From Nocardioides panacisoli (lineage in GTDB: Bacteria; Actinomycetota; Actinomycetes; Propionibacteriales; Nocardioidaceae), in assembly GCF_019448235.1 (NCBI RefSeq), contig NZ_CP080409.1, positions 1,736,001 through 1,800,000 of the forward strand: 64,000 nucleotides of DNA. Reading direction: 5' to 3'. A program made the translations under genes and the position numbers. Within the stretch, counting starts at the first letter, position 1, and each line of letters begins with the position of its first letter. This document shows, one piece after another, positions 58,235-64,000 of this stretch. Under the pieces are notes generated by a model. That model saw nothing but the letters and a program-made list of their open reading frames with translations. It was not told where the DNA came from and did not search any database.

Positions 58235-59590
58235 TCAGCCCACGTCGCCGTCGAGGGTGACCTCGACCTGCTGGGTGTCCTGGTTGCCGCGCTCGACGGT
58301 GAACTCGATGGTCTCCCCCGGCTGGTAGGTGCGGATCACGACGATGAGCTGGAGCCCGTCGGTGATCCGCTCGCCGTTGACCTCGGTGATCCGGTCGTCG
58401 GTCTGCAGGCCGGCGTCCTGGGCTGGGGACCCGTCCTTGACGTCGACCAGCAGCGCGCCGTTCTGGTCCTGCACGCCGCCGGTCTGCACGTCGGCACCGA
58501 TCAGCGGGTACCGCGCCTCGCCGGTGCTCAGGATCTGGTCGGCGGTGGTCAGCACCTGCTCGATCGGGATCGCGAAGCCGACCCCGATGTTGCCGGCCTG
58601 GCTGTCCACGGTGCCGCCCCCGTTGGTGGCGATCGCGGAGTTGACGCCCACGACCTGGCCCTTGGCGTCGATCAACGGGCCACCCGAGTTGCCCGGGTTG
58701 ATCGCCGCGTCGGTCTGCACCGCGTAGATGTAGGAGGAATCGTCGCGGGCGTTGCCGGTCGAGACCGGTTGGCCCAACGCGCTGACGATGCCCGAGGTGA
58801 CCGTCGTGTTGAGCCCCAGCGGGTAGCCGACGGCCACCACCGGGTCACCCACGCGGAGCGCGTCGCCGCGACCGATCGAGGCGGCGGGCAGCTCGGTGGC
58901 CTCCTCGCTCTCGAGGACCGCGAGGTCGTAGACCGGCGAGCGCCCCACCACGGAGGCGTCGTAGTAGTTGCCGTCCTGGTCGACGATCTGGATCTGGCCG
59001 TCGCTCTGGGCGGCGTCGGCCACGACGTGGTTGTTGGTGATGATGTGGCCCTGGTCGTCGAAGACCCACCCGGTGCCGGTCGCACCGCCCTGCTCGCCCT
59101 CGAACTCGGCCACGATGCGCACGGTGCTCGGCACCACCGCACCTGCGACCTCGGCGACGCTGCCGCTCTCCTCCAGCGGGGGCTGGGTGTTGAGCTCGAC
59201 GTCGCCGAGCCCACTCAGCCGGCTGCCGCCGTCGTCGTCGAACCACGCGTCGTACGCGCCGGCGCCGAGGAGGCCGCCGCTGATGCCCAGGACGGTCGCG
59301 AGGAGGCAGACCAGGAGGATCCGGCCCACCGGGCGACGGCGGCGCCGCGGCCGTGGCGGGGCCACCGGTGGCAAGGTCTGGGTCGGCGTGGGCGGTGGCC
59401 ACTGCTGGCCCGGCGGGGGGTACGACACTGATGCGGGCGGTGTCGCCCGGGCCGGGCCGACGCCTGCCTCGGCGTCGCCACCCCGCCCCCGTGCCTCGTC
59501 GGGGATGGCCAACGGCTCGTCGCGCACGGGCCGGATCGGCTCGGTCGGCTCATGGTCGTCGGCACGGTGCTGGTCGTTCACGCTCTCCAT
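58235..59590 (-). CDS. htrA: HtrA-type membrane-anchored serine protease with PDZ domain
   Basis: 451 aa. A cytoplasmic Pro-rich N-terminus, one membrane helix (about 90-112), then a trypsin-like domain with His188 (TNNHVV), Asp222 (YDLAVLE) and Ser302 (GNSGGPL), and a PDZ domain (about 355-445). It degrades or senses misfolded envelope proteins. It is the third gene after sigE and its anti-sigma factor, as in the M. tuberculosis sigE-rseA-htrA locus. Confidence 0.93.
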   Translation of the reverse strand: MESVNDQHRADDHEPTEPIRPVRDEPLAIPDEARGRGGDAEAGVGPARATPPASVSYPPPGQQWPPPTPTQTLPPVAPPRPRRRRRPVGRILLVCLLATVLGISGGLLGAGAYDAWFDDDGGSRLSGLGDVELNTQPPLEESGSVAEVAGAVVPSTVRIVAEFEGEQGGATGTGWVFDDQGHIITNNHVVADAAQSDGQIQIVDQDGNYYDASVVGRSPVYDLAVLESEEATELPAASIGRGDALRVGDPVVAVGYPLGLNTTVTSGIVSALGQPVSTGNARDDSSYIYAVQTDAAINPGNSGGPLIDAKGQVVGVNSAIATNGGGTVDSQAGNIGVGFAIPIEQVLTTADQILSTGEARYPLIGADVQTGGVQDQNGALLVDVKDGSPAQDAGLQTDDRITEVNGERITDGLQLIVVIRTYQPGETIEFTVERGNQDTQQVEVTLDGDVG

Positions 59591-59624
59591 CTTCCCTGAT
59601 GCACTGCCGGACCGGCGGCGCCGG

Positions 59625-60161
59625 TCACGGGGTCGTCGTCGACGTCGACCCCGTGGTGCCGGTCGCGGTCGGCGACACGGTGCCGACCGTGACCGCGACA
59701 GCGATCGGCGCCCGCAGCGGGGTCGGCGTCGTGGTCGACACCGGCTGGGTCACCCCGCCGGTCGGGCGCCGGTCGGTGGGCGTCGGGGTCGAGGCGGGCG
59801 CGACGCCGAGGGCGAGCACGCCGAGCATCGCCGCGCTGGCGGCACCGGTGCCCACGACCGCCACGGCGCGGCGGCCGTGACCGGCGTCGGCACGGCCGGC
59901 GAGCTCGCGGGCACTGGCGTGCGGGTCGGCGGCGTAGCGCTCGCCCGGCGTGAGCTGGTGCAGGCTGCCGCGCAGCCGGTCGGGCGCCGCGCCGTGCTCC
60001 TGGGAGAGGCCGGCGAGCTGTGCCTTGACCCAGCCCTCGCGCTCGACCCGGTCACGGCACAGGTGGCAGGCGTGCACGTGCGTCCACGCCTGCTCGACCT
60101 CGGCCGCCGTCAGCTGGCCGTCCAACAGCGCACTGATCCGCGTCCCGGTGAGGTGACCCAT
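59625..60161 (-). CDS. rseA: Anti-sigma-E factor, zinc-binding (RseA-like)
   Basis: 178 aa. The ZAS motif is H-x3-C-x2-C in HVHACHLC (about 28-35), with an upstream His expected from the family. A single hydrophobic helix (about 97-121) suggests membrane anchoring, with a Thr/Pro-rich outer tail. It should sequester SigE through the first 90 residues. ATG overlaps the sigE stop (ATGA). In M. tuberculosis RseA is released by oxidation or by PknB/ClpC1P2. Confidence 0.85.
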   Translation of the reverse strand: MGHLTGTRISALLDGQLTAAEVEQAWTHVHACHLCRDRVEREGWVKAQLAGLSQEHGAAPDRLRGSLHQLTPGERYAADPHASARELAGRADAGHGRRAVAVVGTGAASAAMLGVLALGVAPASTPTPTDRRPTGGVTQPVSTTTPTPLRAPIAVAVTVGTVSPTATGTTGSTSTTTP

Positions 60162-60781
60162 CAGGCCCTCCCCAGCGCCGGGAACAGCGACGACGGGCCG
60201 GCGTACCGCTTGCGGCCCTCCTGGGGCTCGCGGTGCGCCAGGGCGCGACGCAGCATCGCGCGTCCGCGGTGGATGCGCGAGCGTACGGTGCCGAGCTTGG
60301 CGTCGAGGATCGTGGCGATCTCCTCATAACTGAGTCCCTCGACGTCACACAGTACGACGGCCACCCGGAACTCCGGTGGCAGCGCGGCGAGCGCCTGCTC
60401 GACGTCGGCGTCGAAGGTGCGGTCGGCGTAGACCGCGTCGGGGGGTGCGCTCGCACTCGCCAGCTTGGCGGCCCGCTCGTCGGAGAGGGCGTCGAACCGG
60501 ATGCGCTGCTTGCGGCGCGCCTGGTCCAGGAAGAGGTTGGTCGTGATGCGGTGCAGCCAGCCCTCGAAGGTGCCGGGCTCGTAGGTGTGCAGCGACCGGA
60601 ACACCCGCACGAACACCTCCTGGGTGAGGTCCTCGGCGTCGTGGCGGTTGCCGGTGAGTCGCAGCGCCAGCCGGTAGACCCGGTCGGAGTGCTGCTCGAC
60701 GATGTCGGCCCAGTCGGGCACGTCCTCGCTCCCGGCCCGCGTCGCGACCGCCCCCGGTTCGCCGGACTCCGTGGTGCTCAT
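60161..60781 (-). CDS. sigE: ECF sigma factor SigE
   Basis: 206 aa from ATG 60781, chosen for GGAGGA about 8 nt upstream. Sigma-2: [30 protein letters not shown] ... [17 protein letters not shown]; sigma-4: [41 protein letters not shown]. It responds to envelope stress. Followed by its anti-sigma factor and htrA and divergent from an O-methyltransferase, the M. tuberculosis layout (Rv1220c-Rv1223). Confidence 0.94.
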   Translation of the reverse strand: MSTTESGEPGAVATRAGSEDVPDWADIVEQHSDRVYRLALRLTGNRHDAEDLTQEVFVRVFRSLHTYEPGTFEGWLHRITTNLFLDQARRKQRIRFDALSDERAAKLASASAPPDAVYADRTFDADVEQALAALPPEFRVAVVLCDVEGLSYEEIATILDAKLGTVRSRIHRGRAMLRRALAHREPQEGRKRYAGPSSLFPALGRA

Positions 60782-60880
60782 CTGTGGTCCTCCTACGTCT
60801 GCGCCCGCCCTCATCGGACGCCTCACGCTAACCAGCCGTCCTGAAGGGAACCTGTGAAACGGCTGCGTGTGTGCTGGGGG

Positions 60881-60906
60881 AACGCCGGAGGGGGCGGTGT
60901 TGTTCC
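60881..60906 (-). promoter_or_regulatory. SigR/SigH-type promoter of sigE
   Basis: Minus strand: GGAAC (60902-60906), exactly 18 bp, GTT (60881-60883). The leader would be about 93 nt. M. tuberculosis sigE likewise has a SigH-dependent promoter. Confidence 0.6.
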
Positions 60907-60951
60907 GGCGCGTGGCACGCGACGCCGCTGCGCAGGCGCTACCGTTGCCCC

Positions 60952-61590
60952 GTGATCAACGCGAACAGCTGGACCTACGCCGAGGAGTTCATCGCCGAGG
61001 ACGAGGTGCTCACCGCTGCCCGTGCGCGCGCGGACGAGGTCGGGGTGGTCTCGATCGGCGCCGGCGGCGGCACGGCGCTGCGGTTCCTCGCCGCGGCCCT
61101 GGAGGCGCGGGCCGTGGTCGAGATCGGCACCGGCACCGGTGTGTCCGGGCTCTGGCTGCTGCGTGGCATGCGTCCCGACGGGGTCCTCACCACCGTCGAC
61201 GTGGAGGCCGAGCACCAGCGCCTCGCCCGCGAGGGCTACAACGACGAGGGCGTCCCCCAGCAGCGGGTGCGCACCATCGCGGGCGCCGCGCTGGACGTAC
61301 TGCCGCGCCTGACCGACGGCCACTACGACCTGGTGTTCGCCGACGGCGACAAGCGCGAGTACGGCGCCTACCTGTCCGAGGCGATGCGGCTGCTGCGTCC
61401 GGGCGGCGTGGTGGCCTTCGACAACGCGCTGTGGCACGACCGGGTGGCCGACTCCTCGGTGCGCGACGACGAGACCGTCGCCATCCGTGACCTGGTGGAC
61501 CAGATCCGCACCGACGACCAGCTCGTCCCCGCACTGCTGCCCGTCGGCGACGGCCTGCTGGTCGCCAAGAAGGTCTGGGTCGCCGACTGA
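60952..61590 (+). CDS. Class I SAM-dependent O-methyltransferase
   Basis: 212 aa, caffeoyl-CoA/catechol O-methyltransferase type: [15 protein letters not shown] (about 61-75, SAM motif I), FADGDKREY (metal-binding Asp), [10 protein letters not shown]. Homolog of M. tuberculosis Rv1220c, which is divergent from sigE there too. Methyl acceptor unknown. GTG 60952 is used; a longer open frame exists but its translation is unlike the family. Confidence 0.9.
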   Translation: MINANSWTYAEEFIAEDEVLTAARARADEVGVVSIGAGGGTALRFLAAALEARAVVEIGTGTGVSGLWLLRGMRPDGVLTTVDVEAEHQRLAREGYNDEGVPQQRVRTIAGAALDVLPRLTDGHYDLVFADGDKREYGAYLSEAMRLLRPGGVVAFDNALWHDRVADSSVRDDETVAIRDLVDQIRTDDQLVPALLPVGDGLLVAKKVWVAD

Positions 61591-61598
61591 CCGACACC

Positions 61599-61634
61599 GA
61601 GTCGGCGTGGACCCGGCCGGGTTCGCGCCGACTC
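61599..61634. repeat. 36-bp near-palindrome (dispersed element A, second copy)
   Basis: GAGTCGGCGTGGACCCGG faces CCGGGTTCGCGCCGACTC with two mismatches. Same length, ends and core as the element at 45297. It lies between convergent stops at 61590 and 61645. Confidence 0.75.
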
Positions 61635-61644
61635 GCAGTGCTGC

Positions 61645-61983
61645 TCAGGCGCGGGGAGTCGCGCTGAAGCCGTCGGCGCCCTCGGCGATCGCGACGACCT
61701 CACAGGGCTCGATCAGCACCGGCGCGCTGCCGATGATCACCGAGCCCGGCGCCTCCGCGGCGCCGGCGGTGAACTTCTCCTGGAACGCCGACCGCGCGGC
61801 CGCGTCGGCGAAGACGTACACGCCCTCGAACCACTCCCCCGGCCGGAGCCGCCAGGTCTTGTAGGACAGGCCCGCCATGCCGGTGAAGCGTTCGTGGGAG
61901 GAGTCGGCGACGTAGTCGGCGAGCTCCGCCTCGACCCCGGCGGGCGCCTCGGCCAGCGACCAGCGCACCGTGAGCCCCCGCAT
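61645..61983 (-). CDS. Small dimeric alpha+beta barrel protein (YdhR/monooxygenase-like)
   Basis: 112 aa. MRGLTVRWSLAEAPAGVEAELADYVADSSHERFTGMAGLSYKTWRL ... WFEGVYVFADAAARSAFQEKF is the pattern of ABM/YdhR-like proteins, which make dimeric ferredoxin-like barrels. No catalytic residue can be assigned. ATG overlaps the leucyl aminopeptidase stop (ATGA), so it is the last gene of the DUF3117-pepA operon. Confidence 0.75.
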   Translation of the reverse strand: MRGLTVRWSLAEAPAGVEAELADYVADSSHERFTGMAGLSYKTWRLRPGEWFEGVYVFADAAARSAFQEKFTAGAAEAPGSVIIGSAPVLIEPCEVVAIAEGADGFSATPRA

Positions 61984-63578
61984 CAGGCGACCCCGTGCAC
62001 GAGGTCGGCCGACCGGAGCCAGTGCAGCAGCAGCCGGGCACCGAAACCGGACGGTCCCGCGGTCCACTCGTGCCAGTCGGACTCGACGTCGCCCACCGAG
62101 GCGATGTCGAGGTGTGCCCAGGGCACGTCGCCGACGAAGTGCTGCAGGAACAGCGCCGCGGTGATCGACCCCGCACTGCCCGGCGCGTTGTCCAGGTCGG
62201 CGATGGAGGAGTCCAGCCGGGACCGGTAGCCGTCGTACAACGGCAGGCGCCACAGCGGCTCGCCGGCGCGGTCACCCGCGGCACGCAGGGCAGCGGCCAG
62301 CGCGTCCCCGTTCGCGTAGAGGCCACCGACCTGCTGGCCCAGGGCCACCTTGACCGCCCCCGTCAGCGTGGCGACGTCGACCATCACGTCCGGCCCGAGC
62401 TCGGCCACGGCGTAGGCCAGCGCGTCGGCCAGGACCAGACGGCCCTCGGCGTCGGTGTTGGTCACCTCGCTCGTCGTCCCGCCGTAGTGGCGGATGACGT
62501 CACCGGGCCGCAGGGCGTCGCCGGAGACGGCGTTCTCGGCGGCAGGGACCAGTCCGGTGACCCGGACCGGGCACCCGACGGCACCCAGCGCGGCCATCGT
62601 CGCGAGGACGACGCCCCCACCGGTCATGTCGCGCTTCATCGAGGCCATCGCCTGGCCGGGCTTGAGCGAGAGGCCACCGGAGTCGAAGGTGATGCCCTTG
62701 CCGACGAGCACCACGTGCGGCAGCTTCCTGGCCGCCCGCGCACCGACGCCCTCGGGCGTGTAGTCGAGCCGGATCAGGCGCGGCGGCGTCGCCGAGGCCT
62801 TGCCGACGGCGAGGATGCCGCCGAACCCGTCGGCGGCGAGGCGCTCCTCGTCCCACACCGTGCAGGCGAGCCCGTGCTCCGTCGCGATCTCCTCGGCCTG
62901 CTCGGCGAGCCAGCCGGGGTTCTTGACGTTGCTGGGCACGGTCGCGAGCAGTCGCGAGCGCCAGCCGGCGCGGGCGATGGCCACCGCCCGGGGCAGGGTG
63001 GCGGGGTCGATCGCGCCGACCCCGGCGATCGTCACGCGACGCACCGGCTGCTCGGTGGGGCCCTCGGCGCGCCAGGCGAACCCGAAGGACCCCAGCGTCG
63101 CGCCCGCGACGAAGGCCTCGACCAGCTCCTCGACGGTGTGTGCCACGGACGGGTCGTCGGCGCTGTCGTCGGGGACGTCGGGGACGACGGCGGGGATCGA
63201 GGTGGCAACCGTCGCGCGGTCCTTGACCCGCCGCGCGAGGGCGGCACCGGCACGTCGTACGTCGATCGGGCGGGCCGCGCCCACGCCGACGAGCGCGACG
63301 GCCTGCAGGTCGGCGTTGGCCGGCGTCGGGGCGACCGGCACCAGCGCGACCTCGCCGACGGCCCCCGCCATGCGGTGGACCTCGGCGGCGTCGAGCAGGT
63401 CCACGCCGGTCGCGTCGGCGACGTCGGCGGCTCCGGGACCCAGCACGAGGCCCTGCGCGTCGGAGCCGTTGAGGACGGGGACGGCGATCACGTCGGCACC
63501 GGCGACCGCGGCCGGCCCGAGCTCACTGAGGGTGAACTCGGGCGGCGTCACCTGGTGCGGGAGGACGGCGGCAGTCAC
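61983..63578 (-). CDS. pepA: Leucyl aminopeptidase (M17)
   Basis: 531 aa, GTG start overlapping the DUF3117 stop. Divergent N-terminal macro-like domain, then the di-metal catalytic domain: VGKGITFDSGGLSLKP (metal ligands Lys, Asp), MKRDMTGG, and the signature NTDAEGRLVLADAL. It removes N-terminal residues from peptides as a cytosolic hexamer. Confidence 0.94.
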   Translation of the reverse strand: MTAAVLPHQVTPPEFTLSELGPAAVAGADVIAVPVLNGSDAQGLVLGPGAADVADATGVDLLDAAEVHRMAGAVGEVALVPVAPTPANADLQAVALVGVGAARPIDVRRAGAALARRVKDRATVATSIPAVVPDVPDDSADDPSVAHTVEELVEAFVAGATLGSFGFAWRAEGPTEQPVRRVTIAGVGAIDPATLPRAVAIARAGWRSRLLATVPSNVKNPGWLAEQAEEIATEHGLACTVWDEERLAADGFGGILAVGKASATPPRLIRLDYTPEGVGARAARKLPHVVLVGKGITFDSGGLSLKPGQAMASMKRDMTGGGVVLATMAALGAVGCPVRVTGLVPAAENAVSGDALRPGDVIRHYGGTTSEVTNTDAEGRLVLADALAYAVAELGPDVMVDVATLTGAVKVALGQQVGGLYANGDALAAALRAAGDRAGEPLWRLPLYDGYRSRLDSSIADLDNAPGSAGSITAALFLQHFVGDVPWAHLDIASVGDVESDWHEWTAGPSGFGARLLLHWLRSADLVHGVA

Positions 63579-63742
63579 CCGACGACGTCGTTGAGCGCTT
63601 CGCCCAGAGCGCCGGCCTCGTCGGCGTTGAGCTCGACCACGAGTCGGCCACCACCCTCGAGCGGGACCCGCATCACGATGCCCCTGCCTTCCTTGGTGAC
63701 TTCCAGCGGACCGTCGCCGGTCCGCGGCTTCATTGCCGCCAT
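63575..63742 (-). CDS. DUF3117 small protein
   Basis: 55 aa: MAAMKPRTGDGPLEVTKEGRG then RVPLEGGGRLVVELNADEAGALGEAL. Highly conserved in actinobacteria (M. tuberculosis Rv1211), function unknown. AAGGGG lies upstream of the ATG, and GATAAT (63782-63787, minus strand) is a likely -10. Its stop overlaps the pepA GTG, so the two are coupled. Confidence 0.9.
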   Translation of the reverse strand: MAAMKPRTGDGPLEVTKEGRGIVMRVPLEGGGRLVVELNADEAGALGEALNDVVG

Positions 63743-63843
63743 TCGGTACCCCTTTACGTTTCCATCCCGATGGGAGACTCCATTATCGCGCATGCCCGTG
63801 ACACGTGCACCAGTGGCCGACACCACACGCACCCGCCGAGGCC

Positions 63844-64000
63844 TCAGGAGGCGCCGTCACCGGGCTCCTCCTCGCGCCCGCGCCGCTGCTCGGCGCTGTC
63901 CAACTCCGCCGCCAACCGCGCCAGGAGCGCGTCGACCTCCGACATCCGGTAGCCACGGAAGGCCAGTGAGAACCGCACGCGCCGCAGGTCCGCCCCCGCG
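63844..64000 (-). CDS. DivIVA-domain protein, C-terminal part (5' end outside window)
   Basis: Partial, 51 residues before the TGA. RVRFSLAFRGYRMSEVDALLARLAAELDSAEQRR is the conserved DivIVA start, here near the C-terminus, followed by an acidic tail REEEPGDGAS. Short DivIVA-domain proteins with this tail occur beside DUF3117 in actinobacteria. The N-terminal part lies beyond 64000. Confidence 0.75.
   Translation of the reverse strand, partial: AGADLRRVRFSLAFRGYRMSEVDALLARLAAELDSAEQRRGREEEPGDGAS

Noticed and set aside
60847..60872. A plus-strand GGAAC toward the O-methyltransferase as a fourth SigR promoter
   Set aside because: No GTT occurs at 17-19 bp; the nearest CGT is 14 bp away.
1..64000. 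Prophage, integrative element or genomic island
   Set aside because: No integrase, transposase, tRNA-flanking direct repeats or composition break; gene content is conserved actinobacterial core.

Overview
The window is high-GC (about 70%) actinobacterial chromosome, gene-dense and mostly housekeeping. The gene families (WhiB, UPF0182, PPA1309-family, DUF3107, DUF3117, DUF5679, AdnAB, MoeZ, NAD-dependent GDH) and the heavy use of GTG starts and ATGA/GTGA overlaps suggest a Propionibacteriales member, probably Nocardioidaceae (Nocardioides-like); this placement is inferred from families, not from a marker tree. No insertion sequence, prophage or CRISPR array is visible.

Layout. 1-2.4 kb: an electron-transfer reductase (cut by the left edge) and its acyl desaturase. 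2.4-8.6 kb: a frameshifted deaminase, the initiator tRNA, then a minus-strand run UPF0182 / PPA1309 / Lon-like PDZ protease / small membrane protein / MoaE. 8.6-13.5 kb: zinc metalloprotease-like protein, Nudix hydrolase and a compact four-gene cassette that looks like a type VII-secreted alpha/beta-hydrolase with partner, lipoprotein and accessory. 13.6-17.3 kb: hydrolase, metallopeptidase, PHP protein, a candidate structured small RNA and an enoyl-CoA hydratase. 17.4-31 kb is a stress and DNA-repair block: DUF5679, a lone cyclodehydratase-like protein, whiB7 with a full attenuation leader, uvrD2, mycoredoxin, nudC, an AztD-type zinc chaperone under a Zur-like box, and adnB-adnA. 31-40 kb: PlsC, large membrane protein, thiol peroxidase, PspC, alkyltransferase-like protein, moeZ, TetR, DUF3107 and two Get3/ArsA ATPases. 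From memory, gene content from UPF0182 to DUF3107 tracks M. tuberculosis Rv3193c-Rv3208A.

40-54 kb: a polysaccharide co-polymerase with a dead kinase domain, a split NHEJ locus (LigD-type polymerase, ligase, Ku), the 180-kDa-class glutamate dehydrogenase, DUF2505, P5C dehydrogenase and a WS/DGAT acyltransferase. 54-64 kb: lipoprotein plus multi-pass membrane protein, an isolated CpaE/CpaB pair, a BldC-like regulator, htrA-rseA-sigE with the divergent O-methyltransferase (the M. tuberculosis sigE arrangement), leucyl aminopeptidase, DUF3117 and the end of a DivIVA-domain gene.

Regulation is unusually legible. Three thiol/envelope-stress genes (mrx1, moeZ, sigE) each carry GGAAC-N18-GTT, the SigR/SigH-type promoter. 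WhiB7 has a promoter with an AT block, an upstream ORF and a terminator hairpin. Several genes have a TANNNT box 6-7 nt before the start codon, pointing to leaderless mRNAs. A 36-bp palindrome recurs between two convergent gene pairs. Promoter, start and fold calls are by eye.
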